Shown one piece after another: positions 34,777 through 43,920 of a DNA stretch of 64,000 nt (position 1 is its first letter; each line of letters starts with the position of its first letter). Position numbers and translations under genes: made by a program. The DNA is from Xylanibacter brevis ATCC 19188 (GTDB lineage Bacteria > Bacteroidota > Bacteroidia > Bacteroidales > Bacteroidaceae): the NCBI RefSeq assembly GCF_000621725.1, contig NZ_JHXM01000007.1:124001-188000 (forward strand). Direction: 5' to 3'. Under the pieces are notes generated by a model, which was not told the origin of the DNA, did not search any database, and was given only the letters and a program-made list of their open reading frames with translations.

Positions 34777-34807
34777 TAGGCGGCGTTTGGCTCTCAAATG
34801 CCGCCTA
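34777..34807 (+). terminator. Terminator after the Abi_2 gene
   Basis: TAGGCGGCGTTTG and CAAATGCCGCCTA pair over 13 bp (one G-T pair) around a 5-nt loop, followed by TTTG. It begins 33 bp after the Abi stop. A second short perfect palindrome, TTAAGAAAGATTTCTTAA, lies at 34861-34878. Confidence 0.75.
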
Positions 34808-35060
34808 TTTGACTCTAAATGTTTAAAAATTCTTAAAAAGTTCCACCTTATTATTTATCATTAAGAAAGATTTCTTAATTTTACAGAAGACTATGCCAGT
34901 CCATGCAGCCTTGGTTATACAATGACTGGGGCAGAAAGGACAAGGGCGGGTCGAAATAACATCGATGGAATCCTGAGGCCGACGATGCCGTTTCTTGCTT
35001 AGGCAAGCGACCATAGGTCGAGCGGTAGGGCAGGCTGATGGGAAAGGACGTTTTCTGAAC
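34808..35060. other. Gene-free stretch with several hairpins
   Basis: I see no credible gene. Short inverted repeats are clustered: TTAAGAAA/TTTCTTAA (34861-34878), CCAGTC/GACTGG around 34896-34930, and CGACC/GGTCG near 35010-35020. The only - strand frame (34823-35014, 63 aa, with CPFCPSHC) has no upstream signals. The stretch could hold part of a structured RNA. Confidence 0.35.
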
Positions 35061-35099
35061 GTTACCTGTTTGTGATCTTCAAACTTCGCAACTTTGAAA

Positions 35100-35316
35100 C
35101 CACTTCACAGAGGTAATGCAACGAAGCGTTCGCGTGGGTGTATTATATCCCGGCTATTCGTTGCTATCATTTTATTTTTGATGGAAACGTCTACGCTGAA
35201 CTATATAATCACTCGGCGTGGGCTGGCTTGCGTTGCTTATCCTTGAAGTGGGGGCAATGCGAAGGCCTGAAGATCAGGGATAGGCGCGGAGGAACAAACT
35301 CCCACGTCTTTTTTTG
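35100..35316 (+). ncRNA. Structured RNA of about 200 nt with terminator, possibly 6S-like
   Basis: Outer stem: GCGTGGGTGT (35132-35141) with ACTCCCACGT (35298-35307), followed directly by a T7 run (35309-35315). Inner stems: TATCCC (35146-35151) with GGGATA (35277-35282); GGC-TTCG-TTGC (35152-35164) with GCAA-CGAA-GCC (35254-35267). An apical hairpin is ACGC/GCGT (35193-35219). This nested rod with internal bubbles and about 190-nt length resembles 6S RNA and the Bacteroidales-1 motif. A possible promoter is TTTG near 35065 with CAACTTTG near 35087. No protein is encoded. Confidence 0.6.
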
Positions 35317-35387
35317 TTTCCAAACCTAAACATAAGTATTAACGCTGAATTGGGGATGTTATAGGCTTACAATTAAAGGCTTGTGCA

Positions 35388-35975
35388 ATGTGGGCACTCT
35401 ATGACATTCTTTATTACTCTTTTAGTAGTGTAATCTGGGGATTACTGATAGCTATTGCTTGTATGGCTTTATTTGTATTCCTCATCAAGGGTTGGTATAA
35501 GGATGCCACATTCTCACCTGTCAGTTACATCGTAGGTACAGTCTTATTCCTGCTCCTTAGCTTCCAGTGCGTCTTGATTGTTGGCTCACTAAAGATACTC
35601 GACACTACAGACGTTTATGAACAGGAGATTTCGAACATTGTGAATAGTACTTATGATGCAACAGACGAAATCACCATGGGACAGGCCGACGATATCATTC
35701 AAGTATTCATCGAGCGTTTTCCTCTCCTACAATATTATATAGGCGGAGGCGAGTTCTCTGGCTATACAGCCAAAGAACTGCCCCATGCTATGGCAGATAC
35801 TCTCCGCTCTTTTATGCGATGGTACATTTTCCGTCGCATACTGTGGTGTCTTGGCTTTGTAATTGTGGGTGCCATTTGTGTCATTCGTAGCATGTCAAAA
35901 CAATATAAGGGCATTCGCTCAAGGCCTGCTATCAGCACAGAGAGGAGACGTGTTAGTAGGAGACCAAGAAGATAA
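35388..35975 (+). CDS. Small integral membrane protein at the head of the tubulin-like operon
   Basis: The 195-aa protein has hydrophobic helices at about residues 12-34 (VIWGLLIAIACMALFVFLI), 45-68 (YIVGTVLFLLLSFQCVLIVG) and 155-175 (ILWCLGFVIVGAICVI), and a basic tail rich in arginine. The segment between the second and third helices (about 85 residues, with several acidic positions) would lie on one face of the membrane. I know no family for it. Its stop lies 22 bp before the tubulin-like start, so it is probably its membrane partner. Confidence 0.72.
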   Translation: MWALYDILYYSFSSVIWGLLIAIACMALFVFLIKGWYKDATFSPVSYIVGTVLFLLLSFQCVLIVGSLKILDTTDVYEQEISNIVNSTYDATDEITMGQADDIIQVFIERFPLLQYYIGGGEFSGYTAKELPHAMADTLRSFMRWYIFRRILWCLGFVIVGAICVIRSMSKQYKGIRSRPAISTERRRVSRRPRR

Positions 35976-35997
35976 TAATACTAAAACAAAAATCAAT

Positions 35998-38900
35998 ATG
36001 AGTACAACAAGTTTTTGCAACAGCAACCACATTTTGGTTGGATTAGGTGGAACGGGAGGTAAAATACTCCGTGCCTTCAAGATGAGAATGTTCGAAGAGT
36101 TCCCTACAGATGAAGAGCGTAAGAAGCAACCAGTAGCTCTTCTCTATGTTGACTCTACTGAAGAGATGATGCCACAAGATGGCAAAGCACGTCCTGACTT
36201 CCGCGTAATGGGCCAGGATGCTTCATTTACTCGAAATGAGTTTTTGAACATTAAGGCAGTAGACGTAGAGCACATCTTAGATCATATAGGAAACTACCCC
36301 TCTGTAAAGGGTATCGTTAACAATGTGTCGGCCGTGAAGTCTGCTATCGGCTCTTTGGGTCAGGCTGCAGGTCAGAAGCGTAGGGCTGGTCGTTTGCTTT
36401 TTGCAGCAAATGCTGTAGGCTATGTAAACAGCCTTCGCGACGCATACGCACGTTGTGAGAAGATATCAGGCGATGCCAGCAACACCAATGTCCACATCTT
36501 TGCAGGACTTTGTGGTGGTACAGGTTCTGGTTCTATCATAGACGTGATAGTTCAGAGTCGTAAGGCATTCCCCGATGCCAAGATTTCTGTGTATGCCATG
36601 ATTCCTGAGATGAATCTCCCCAAGAGCGATATGGATCAGGGACGCTATTACCAGAATGGTTATGCTGCTATGAATGAACTGAATGCCTTACAGGCTGGAC
36701 GTTGGTTCCCGCAGGATGTTACCGGTGGTGGAGAGGCCAACTATTACAATGATCGCGTAAAGGGCGTAGCTGATGGATTGACAATTTATAGTAATGTTAA
36801 CGAGAATGGCCTTACAATAAACTCTCTTCAGGAACTGCCTAAAATTGTAAGTGATTACATATTCGCTCGTTTATTCTTCATCAACGAAGAGGATCAGGTG
36901 AACAGTGATATGATTCGAGCTTACAATTTTGAGAATATGGATGATTTCGCACTAGAATATGACGAAACCGCCAATCCCGGGCCTGATGGTCGTATTCCTG
37001 TGGCTCGTACGAAGAAGGTTAATTCCTTTGGAATTAAGCGAGTCATGTATCCTGAGCTTCGTGTTTTAAAGCATATCACATATACTGTAGGAGAAAGTGT
37101 GCTATATCAGTTCAAATATAACAACTGGCGTGAGAATCAAGGTTATATTAACGAAGAACGCAACAAGGACTATCGTAAAGACTATCTGAACAGTGATAAT
37201 ATTCAGAAATGGATGCTTGATGATCTTCATCTCACCTATGAACTGAAAGTACTGGAGTCGGACACAGACTATCCTCGTTTCAATGATTACTGGCATGATA
37301 AGGCTATAGGCTATGCTGAAGAAGCCAAGAAGGCTGACAATCCGCTCAACGAGCTTGACAATATCATGGGAGAGTTCTATACAAATCATTTCCGTGAAGA
37401 AGGTGTGGAAACATTCTTTACTGGCAAGGAAAGAGCAATACCCGAAATTGCCAAAGAGATTCGCCATAACGTTGAGAACGAACTCTATGAAAAATGGAAG
37501 GTTGGTGATGTTTCTATTGTGGAACTTCAGAAAGTATCAAAGCTCTTACTAGAGAAAGTAACAGAGATTCGTGCCGATTTAGAGTCAAAATCCAAGGAAG
37601 AGAAAGAGAATTTCGAGGCTGTTGATCAAGACAGAAGCGACAACGTAACAGAATGGAGCCGCTTAGGCATCCTTCAAAGAATGGTGGGTGCAGGTGCTCG
37701 CAGATATGCAGAGCATCAGGAGATTTTGACAGACTACTACACTTCGAAGACAATGCTTGTCGCTTGGGAGTTCGCCAAGAAACTGGCAGCCCGTATTTAT
37801 GTGGAATTAGGCAAGATGGATGCAGACATCTCGGCATTTGGCCAGAAGATTAACGATGCCATCGATGAAACTGAGCGTTTGGTGACTGCACAGCGAAAGT
37901 TCAACAAAGGTTTGGAAGACATGAAGGGAGCCATCATCGAAGTAAGTGAGGATGAGACTATGAGCGAATTTGAGGTTGAACTCAAGGTGGATAAAGTTGA
38001 TATGCCAAATATTGCCCGTCAGATTCGCGAGAGTGTTTTGCCAGAAGGTGATTTTGTTAATTTTGGAAGACTGGCTACTGATATTAGCGTAGATGATATC
38101 AAGGATGCATTCGACATCAAGTTATCACAGATAGTTAAGACAAAGCATGATGAGAAAGCTGAAAGCGACAAGAAGGTGCTTGGTCTCAACATCCTTACTC
38201 AATTGCAGCAGAAGTTAAAGACTGAGGATGATATTAAAGCATTTGCATCCAAGATTGTTAATCAGAGCGGTGTATATCTGAAACTTAACAACGACCAGAT
38301 CCAGCTCCATCTCCGTAATAATGAAGGCAATCTGAGTCCTACCAACCCGGCAAGTATCAATAAGAAGACCATACTGGTTTCTATCCCATCACCAGATGAC
38401 AATGAAGGACTCAAGAAATTTGCAGATAAGCTTGAAGACGCATTTAAGAACTCGTTTAATCAGAGCACAGCGCGTACAACGATTGTTGTTAATCGTAAAA
38501 GTCCACGAAAAGATGAGTTATCTATTATAACGGTAGCATATTGCTTCCCAATCCGAGCCATTGATTGGATGAAACCATACAAAGAGCGTTATGAAAGATT
38601 CCTGAATACGGGTAACCCTGCAACAGATGCAGGCAATGCCATCCTTCTTCACAGTGAAGGCGACGGTTCACAACTCCCATCGTTGTTTGCAGTTGATAAT
38701 GCAGAAGAGATTGCAGCTAAAGCTGCACAAGAGGCAATGGCTGCACAGGCTGCAACAACTCAGCCCCAGGCTGGCCCTGCCGTACCGCCACCAATGCCTG
38801 GTGCTGCCCCTGTACCACCACCCATTGCACCACAGCCCGAAATAAAACTCTTCATCGCAGTTGCAGGACAGCAGTATGGTCCTTATAATATGGATATGTG

Positions 38901-39078
38901 TAAACAGATGGTTCAAGGTGGTCAACTGACGCCTCAGAGTATGGTATGGATGGAAGGAATGCCTGCATGGGCTCCCGCAAACCAGGTTCCTGCATTGCAA
39001 GCTCTATTTGCTCCTGCTGCCCCAGCCATGCCACCATTGCCTCCAACAGGTGGCCCGACCCCTCCACCAATGATGTAA
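35998..39078 (+). CDS. Tubulin/FtsZ-like GTPase with C-terminal GYF_2-like domain
   Basis: I chose the ATG at 35998 because the nucleotide-binding fold begins right after it: HILVGLGGTGGKILRAF (residues 11-27). The tubulin signature GGTGSGS is at residues 173-179 (FAGLCGGTGSGSIIDVI). This fits the Tubulin_2 family, FtsZ-related bacterial proteins for which membrane remodelling has been proposed. A long helical region follows (about 430-800). A Pro/Ala-rich linker then leads to a GYF_2-like module (KLFIAVAGQQYGPYNMDMCK, then LTPQSMVWMEGMPAWAPA), which usually binds proline-rich partners. It is 1026 aa long. The neighbours upstream and downstream are membrane proteins. Confidence 0.88.
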   Translation: MSTTSFCNSNHILVGLGGTGGKILRAFKMRMFEEFPTDEERKKQPVALLYVDSTEEMMPQDGKARPDFRVMGQDASFTRNEFLNIKAVDVEHILDHIGNYPSVKGIVNNVSAVKSAIGSLGQAAGQKRRAGRLLFAANAVGYVNSLRDAYARCEKISGDASNTNVHIFAGLCGGTGSGSIIDVIVQSRKAFPDAKISVYAMIPEMNLPKSDMDQGRYYQNGYAAMNELNALQAGRWFPQDVTGGGEANYYNDRVKGVADGLTIYSNVNENGLTINSLQELPKIVSDYIFARLFFINEEDQVNSDMIRAYNFENMDDFALEYDETANPGPDGRIPVARTKKVNSFGIKRVMYPELRVLKHITYTVGESVLYQFKYNNWRENQGYINEERNKDYRKDYLNSDNIQKWMLDDLHLTYELKVLESDTDYPRFNDYWHDKAIGYAEEAKKADNPLNELDNIMGEFYTNHFREEGVETFFTGKERAIPEIAKEIRHNVENELYEKWKVGDVSIVELQKVSKLLLEKVTEIRADLESKSKEEKENFEAVDQDRSDNVTEWSRLGILQRMVGAGARRYAEHQEILTDYYTSKTMLVAWEFAKKLAARIYVELGKMDADISAFGQKINDAIDETERLVTAQRKFNKGLEDMKGAIIEVSEDETMSEFEVELKVDKVDMPNIARQIRESVLPEGDFVNFGRLATDISVDDIKDAFDIKLSQIVKTKHDEKAESDKKVLGLNILTQLQQKLKTEDDIKAFASKIVNQSGVYLKLNNDQIQLHLRNNEGNLSPTNPASINKKTILVSIPSPDDNEGLKKFADKLEDAFKNSFNQSTARTTIVVNRKSPRKDELSIITVAYCFPIRAIDWMKPYKERYERFLNTGNPATDAGNAILLHSEGDGSQLPSLFAVDNAEEIAAKAAQEAMAAQAATTQPQAGPAVPPPMPGAAPVPPPIAPQPEIKLFIAVAGQQYGPYNMDMCKQMVQGGQLTPQSMVWMEGMPAWAPANQVPALQALFAPAAPAMPPLPPTGGPTPPPMM

Positions 39079-39116
39079 TAAAGTATAATGTATAACAGAA
39101 TAAAAAGAATACGATT

Positions 39117-39800
39117 ATGGCAGAAAGAAATACAGACCGTATACGTTACAGATATGGTATTTGTCTGAACGACAATTGTGAGAAATGTAAGTCAAAAGAA
39201 GTACAGGAAATACCTGCACGTAAGGAATTCGTTTGCCCTGAGTGCGGTAAGCCTTTGCGCGAATGTCCTCCTCCAAAGAAAGGCGGCAACACTAAACTTA
39301 TCGGCATCATTGTAGGTGTCGTAATCTTGCTGGCTATCATTGGGTGTATTATCGCCTTTAGCGGAGGTAGTGAGGAAAAGCCTGTTCCAGCACCTGTACC
39401 TGAGGTAAAGGAGAATACTGACAGCATCAAGGCTGCTCAGGAAGCTGCAGAACAGCAGCGCATCAAGGACAGCCTCGACGCAGTTGCTGCAGCAGAAGCT
39501 GCTAAGAAGCAGGAGGCGGAGAAGAAAACCGAGCCCGCCCCTGCAACACAAAAGCCAGCTAAATCTGCTTCAGGTTCAAAGAACCTTGGCTATGCAACCT
39601 TCAAGGGTTCTTGGCCTAATGATGTGAATGGCCGCATGGTGTTCACCTCTTCACATGTCATTGACAGCAAAGACCCCAAAAAGCGTGTGGCAGAGGCTGG
39701 TGACTATGTGATTGGCGAATGGGCTGACGGGCACCTGGTTCAGGGTATCTGGTATGGCTCCGACAATCAGGTAAAGGGTAGTGTAATTATAGGAAGATAA
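39117..39800 (+). CDS. Zinc-ribbon, single-pass membrane protein with MORN-like C-terminus
   Basis: The N-terminus has two cysteine pairs (CLNDNCEKC and FVCPECGKPL), forming a zinc ribbon of about residues 15-45. A Pro/Lys patch (PPPKKGG) and one membrane helix (LIGIIVGVVILLAIIGCIIAF, about 60-80) follow, then a charged Ala/Glu/Lys linker. The C-terminal domain includes NGRMVFTSSHVIDSKDP and GDYVIGEWADGHLVQGIWYG, similar to MORN repeats. The proline patch could be a ligand for the GYF_2-like domain encoded just upstream, which is inference. It starts 38 bp after that gene. Confidence 0.72.
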   Translation: MAERNTDRIRYRYGICLNDNCEKCKSKEVQEIPARKEFVCPECGKPLRECPPPKKGGNTKLIGIIVGVVILLAIIGCIIAFSGGSEEKPVPAPVPEVKENTDSIKAAQEAAEQQRIKDSLDAVAAAEAAKKQEAEKKTEPAPATQKPAKSASGSKNLGYATFKGSWPNDVNGRMVFTSSHVIDSKDPKKRVAEAGDYVIGEWADGHLVQGIWYGSDNQVKGSVIIGR

Positions 39801-39804
39801 TAAT

Positions 39805-40776
39805 ATGCAAGTCTTAAACCGCAGCATCATAGTATTTGTTATGACAGCGTGGACAATGTTCTCGCCTGCTCAACAATTGAAGTTGTTCAATCCGGAAATA
39901 CGTGATGCTGCGGCCTATCCTCATCGGGTTGTAATGGATTTCGTAGAACGATATTTTAACATAGACCTTCCTAATCAGCGACAGACAACGCGAGAACACA
40001 AGATGGCTGATGACAAAGTCTATTTTAGGAAAGGCAAACCTGCCGACTTGTATCAAGTCACAGATAGCATGCCTTTCTCGATAAATCTACTTGATCGTTA
40101 CTACGAGATACAGTGGATGAAGAATGAAGAACCTATTATAACATTAGTATTTCCTGCCCAGTATGATTTGCTGATGGGAATGCAGCAGAATGAATCGCAA
40201 CTAAAACTAAAGGAGAGAATTCTGGCAGCACCAGAGCGTCTAGACTCCATTGAAGAACCTGTGAATTTGACGATACTTGAAGATAGTATCTACATGATGA
40301 AGACAGACATGTTTGAATTGGAAAGTCTGAATGATGCTACATATTATAGTAAGGTACGCGAAGATTACATCCCTGTTTTCAATGATTCACTCTTGGACTA
40401 TTCGGCAGCCAATCTGTTTCATGGATTGATCGCAGATGCCAACTATCGTATGTACATTGAGCAGTCTGTCTATGGCATGAAGACGATTAATTATTCTATT
40501 ACGTTGAAACAATGGCTCAATTACTGTTCAAGATGCAACATGAATATATTCTTTGCCGTTGAGGAGGAACGTGAGGATGGTATTTTGGCAATTGTTGTTG
40601 CCCAATGTAAAGAACTGGGCTTCAATCATTTGCTGTCAGTGGTGATTCCTGATAAGTTCGTAAACGATCAGAATGCAGTCCTGAAAGTTCGACTGACGCC
40701 CTACATACCCACACATAACGTGAAAACGCTTTATCAGCAAGAGACAGAGAATCATAAAAAAGTAATCTGGCAATGA
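39805..40776 (+). CDS. Exported protein of unknown function, 323 aa
   Basis: An N-terminal hydrophobic stretch (IIVFVMTAWTMFSPAQQ) looks like a signal peptide. The mature protein begins with LKLFNPEIRDAAAYPHRVVMDFVERYF and has no motif I can name. It starts 4 bp after the zinc-ribbon gene and overlaps the next by 4 bp (ATGA), so it is tightly coupled in the operon. Confidence 0.68.
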   Translation: MQVLNRSIIVFVMTAWTMFSPAQQLKLFNPEIRDAAAYPHRVVMDFVERYFNIDLPNQRQTTREHKMADDKVYFRKGKPADLYQVTDSMPFSINLLDRYYEIQWMKNEEPIITLVFPAQYDLLMGMQQNESQLKLKERILAAPERLDSIEEPVNLTILEDSIYMMKTDMFELESLNDATYYSKVREDYIPVFNDSLLDYSAANLFHGLIADANYRMYIEQSVYGMKTINYSITLKQWLNYCSRCNMNIFFAVEEEREDGILAIVVAQCKELGFNHLLSVVIPDKFVNDQNAVLKVRLTPYIPTHNVKTLYQQETENHKKVIWQ

Positions 40777-41513
40777 AGAAAATATTTCTTACTCTGTTTT
40801 TGACCTTTTCTCTTGTAACCATTTCTAATGCCCAAACGGCAGCAGAAGTTAACAAGAGTATTAACAAGGTGAAACGAGATACGATGTATATCTACGCAGA
40901 GTCCACCACCAAGGATTTAAACGAGGCATACACTAATGCTCGCGCTATTTTGGAAATGCAGGTTGGAGAATGGGTGCAGAAGCAACATCCTTCAGATGGC
41001 ATTGAATTGTGTATCGTAAAAGCTAAAGAGCATTTCATGCAACTTGACACTCGTAGAGGTGAGCTGTATCGTGCCTTTGTCTATGTCAAGAAGAGCGATA
41101 TTATGCCTGTTACAGACAAAAGTGAAGTGACCGTTTTCGAGGTGGCTCCTTCCACACGTCAGAGTCAAGTTGAAGTTGCTCCAGCCATCATTGTGACAGA
41201 AGAAGCTCCTAAAGAGGAAAAAGCTATTGTTCAATTGACATCTGAGGAAATACAGATGAAACAGGTAAAAAGCTTCTACGAAGTGGAGCCATATATCAAA
41301 GGACTGAAGAGTAAAGGAAAACTGAATGGCTATGGTAAATATGCCACAATGCCTCAAGGGCAAGACTGCCACCTCTTTGTATATGACAAACAAGGAAACA
41401 TTTCCGCATTGATTCGAAAAAGCGGTAATTTGCAGTACAATTTGAATACACTCAAAGAAGATAACGTTAAGAATTACAAGAATTGTGGAGCCATCTGGTT
41501 CCAGCTAAAATAA
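40773..41513 (+). CDS. Exported protein of unknown function, 246 aa
   Basis: A clear signal peptide is present (MKKIFLTLFLTFSLVTISNAQ). The next 100 residues (ESTTKDLNEAYTNARAILEMQVGEWV, then GELYRAFVYVKKSDI) have the look of LPP20/SHS2-type domains, which recur in outer-membrane lipoproteins. The C-terminal half contains VEPYIKGLKSKGKLNGYGKYATMP and ends with FQLK. No lipobox is seen. The start overlaps the previous gene by 4 bp, and the next follows 7 bp later. Confidence 0.65.
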   Translation: MKKIFLTLFLTFSLVTISNAQTAAEVNKSINKVKRDTMYIYAESTTKDLNEAYTNARAILEMQVGEWVQKQHPSDGIELCIVKAKEHFMQLDTRRGELYRAFVYVKKSDIMPVTDKSEVTVFEVAPSTRQSQVEVAPAIIVTEEAPKEEKAIVQLTSEEIQMKQVKSFYEVEPYIKGLKSKGKLNGYGKYATMPQGQDCHLFVYDKQGNISALIRKSGNLQYNLNTLKEDNVKNYKNCGAIWFQLK

Positions 41514-41520
41514 TAAAGGA

Positions 41521-42486
41521 ATGAGAAAGCTACTTTTATTTGTTATAGTGGCTCTGTTTGCCATTCAGAGTCAAGCAGACAATGTTAAATTTACAGTTTC
41601 TGACGGCATCGACAATGCAGGCATCAAATCCAAGATTGAGAGTGGAGTTAGTCGTATGCTGACAGAAATTAATGCAGCCCAAGACGCTGGTCGCAGTCTC
41701 AATTTCTCTGCTATGGGCAATATTGGTACTCGTGTTCAGCAATCAATGGCGATGTTGTGGGAAAATTGTCCTTTTGAGTGTACAGACGAAGAGATTATCG
41801 AACATTGTATCACAACAGGTTCTGGCTATCAGGTCCGTAATATCCCCCTGATGATGAAGCCAACTGGCGAACGTGAGTTTGGCGAAGATGAATATCAGGA
41901 GGCTGTTATCAGTTTTGATAAACAGGGTAATGTGGAGAGCTTCTATCTTAGTATCTCCATGAACCTCTACATGAACGTTATCAAAAGTAATCTGGAACTG
42001 ACAGACCTCCGCCGTCGTCAGCTGATTCTTGACTATGTGGAGCAATTCCGCACGGCCTATAATCAGAAAGACATCAACTTCCTCAATCAGGTGTTTAGTG
42101 AAGATGCTCTGATTATCACAGGTAAGGTCATCACCACAAAGCATGCAGAGGGCTTCACTTCTCAGAAAATCCTGTATAACAAGCAGAGCAAGGAACAGTA
42201 CATCAAGAATCTTCGTGGAGTATTCCAGCGTAACAGCTATATCAAGGTGACATTTGATGAGATTGAAGTGATGCGCCATCCTGTCAATCCTAATTTCTAT
42301 GGTGTTACCCTTCTGCAAGGTTGGACCAGCGGTAAGTATCATGATGACGGTTATTTGTTCCTCCTGTGGGACTTTACCAATGAAAGTTCTCCTCAGATTC
42401 ACGTTCGTACTTGGCAGCCAGACAAAATTGGTGGCAAACCTTTACCAAAGGATGAAGTCTTTAGTTTAAGTGATTTTGATATCTAA
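41521..42486 (+). CDS. Exported protein with an NTF2/SnoaL-like domain
   Basis: After a signal peptide (MRKLLLFVIVALFAIQSQA) come about 150 unassigned residues. An NTF2-like fold follows: LILDYVEQFRTAYNQKDINFLNQVFSEDALIITG, then VFQRNSYIKVTFDEIEVMRHPVNPNFYGVTL and YHDDGYLFLLWDFTNE. Such domains bind small molecules or dimerise. The last 31 codons recur as a degenerate copy at 44966-45058, so this gene was once duplicated with its downstream neighbour. It is spaced 7 bp and 11 bp from its neighbours. Confidence 0.75.
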   Translation: MRKLLLFVIVALFAIQSQADNVKFTVSDGIDNAGIKSKIESGVSRMLTEINAAQDAGRSLNFSAMGNIGTRVQQSMAMLWENCPFECTDEEIIEHCITTGSGYQVRNIPLMMKPTGEREFGEDEYQEAVISFDKQGNVESFYLSISMNLYMNVIKSNLELTDLRRRQLILDYVEQFRTAYNQKDINFLNQVFSEDALIITGKVITTKHAEGFTSQKILYNKQSKEQYIKNLRGVFQRNSYIKVTFDEIEVMRHPVNPNFYGVTLLQGWTSGKYHDDGYLFLLWDFTNESSPQIHVRTWQPDKIGGKPLPKDEVFSLSDFDI

Positions 42487-42497
42487 TAACAAGAAAC

Positions 42498-43916
42498 ATG
42501 AAAAAAAAAATATTAATCTTTTTGATGATTTGTGCATCTTTATCAACATATGCACAGCAGTTAACTGTAAAGAGTGTTAATTTGAGGCCTCAGGATGCAC
42601 GAGCAAGAACGAATCCTCGCGATGATGCTAAAGGTAAAAAATGCGCAATCATTCGTGTAGGAGTTGTGGGAGTTGAGAATCTGGTTTTTCCTGATGCTGT
42701 AGGAAATGTAGAACGTTCTCTGAGTGAATATGTAGTATATGTTCCTGATGGACTTAAATCTTTGAATTACAAAAATAAATCTGGACAAGAACAAGGTTCA
42801 ATAAACTTTGATGACTATGGGCTTGAAATAAACTCTTTAGCATCATATGATGTAGTTTTTGAATCTGAAGATCGACTCCGTTCTGCTATTTTCTCCATAC
42901 AACCGGCAAATGCAACTCTGGCGTTTGATGGTAAGAAAGTCGATGTCAATAAAGATGGAATCGCGATGATCAACAAGCCTGTTGGAGAGTATTCATATAT
43001 GGTAATGGCTGACGGCTATTTAGGTCAAAGTGGCACGGTAACGTTAACAGAGGATGATATTTCAACTGTCACCGATATTATTCTGGAACAACAGTTATAC
43101 CCTGTCACAATTAATGTATTTCCACAAGAATCAACTGTGTTTATTGATAATGTTCCATATTCGAATGAGCTACTATCTAATTTAAAATTGTCTGAAGGGA
43201 AACATTCTGTTAGAGTGACTGCATCGAACTATCAGGATGACGAACGCTCTATTACAGTCAAATCTTCAATGGATCCTGTCTATGTGGTACTGAAAGAGGC
43301 CAAACATGAGGTCATAAAGCATAAGGAAGAAAGGTCAAGAACCAATATAAGTATCCGAAATGCATTTTATATTACTGGTGGTTTTGCTTTTACGAGTGCA
43401 TCAAATGTTGGTAATTTGTTTGATGGAAAGAATGCTTTTGATTTTGGATTAGAGTTTTCTGCTGTCCAGCATTTTGGTGGAATCTTTGCCCTTCGTGAAG
43501 GTGCAAGCATAGGAGCAATCAAATCAAATAAGAATGAAAGCTATATAGATTTTGCATATGATATTGAATCAGATAGTTTAAAATGGATGTGGCGAGTAGA
43601 TGTACCTCTGCAATTTGGAGTAAGTTTGCCTTTTGGCTCATATAATAAACATTTATTCAGTATATTTGGTGGAGGATATGCTAGGTATATTGGGCTGACC
43701 GATATCTCTGAGTCTGAATATAAATTTCCTGATGGATATGCAAAGAGAGGAGATGTTGATGATTATATTTTCGATTATGGTATCCGGTTAAGTGCTAAAT
43801 TAGATTTTTCATCTTTTACCATTGGAGCCGATTTTAGCCAAAGTTTAAATGACTTGGGATTTTCTGCGGGAGTTAATGTAGGCGTAAAATTGTATTCATT
43901 AGGAAAGAAAGATTAG
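42498..43916 (+). CDS. PEGA-type repeat protein with a C-terminal outer-membrane-like domain
   Basis: The signal peptide is KILIFLMICASLSTYAQ. A first domain (LTVKSVNLRPQDARARTNPR, then CAIIRVGVVGVENLVFP) is shared with the next gene and with the broken gene at 45832. Two PEGA-like beta units follow: NATLAFDGKKVDVNKDG...GEYSYMVMADGYLG and ESTVFIDNVPYSNELL...GKHSVRVTASNYQDDE. From about residue 285 on, alternating strands (AFYITGGFAFTSASNVG, FDYGIRLSAKLDFSSF) and the ending GVNVGVKLYSLGKKD resemble a small beta-barrel. It may anchor the complex to the outer membrane or peptidoglycan. Confidence 0.75.
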   Translation: MKKKILIFLMICASLSTYAQQLTVKSVNLRPQDARARTNPRDDAKGKKCAIIRVGVVGVENLVFPDAVGNVERSLSEYVVYVPDGLKSLNYKNKSGQEQGSINFDDYGLEINSLASYDVVFESEDRLRSAIFSIQPANATLAFDGKKVDVNKDGIAMINKPVGEYSYMVMADGYLGQSGTVTLTEDDISTVTDIILEQQLYPVTINVFPQESTVFIDNVPYSNELLSNLKLSEGKHSVRVTASNYQDDERSITVKSSMDPVYVVLKEAKHEVIKHKEERSRTNISIRNAFYITGGFAFTSASNVGNLFDGKNAFDFGLEFSAVQHFGGIFALREGASIGAIKSNKNESYIDFAYDIESDSLKWMWRVDVPLQFGVSLPFGSYNKHLFSIFGGGYARYIGLTDISESEYKFPDGYAKRGDVDDYIFDYGIRLSAKLDFSSFTIGADFSQSLNDLGFSAGVNVGVKLYSLGKKD

Positions 43917-43920
43917 AGAT

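Noticed and set aside
34823-35014. A 63-aa - strand frame with CPFCPSHC
   Set aside because: Cysteine spacing hints at a metal site, but there is no promoter, no ribosome site and the tail is low-complexity Phe/Lys/Asn. I left it as part of a non-coding stretch.
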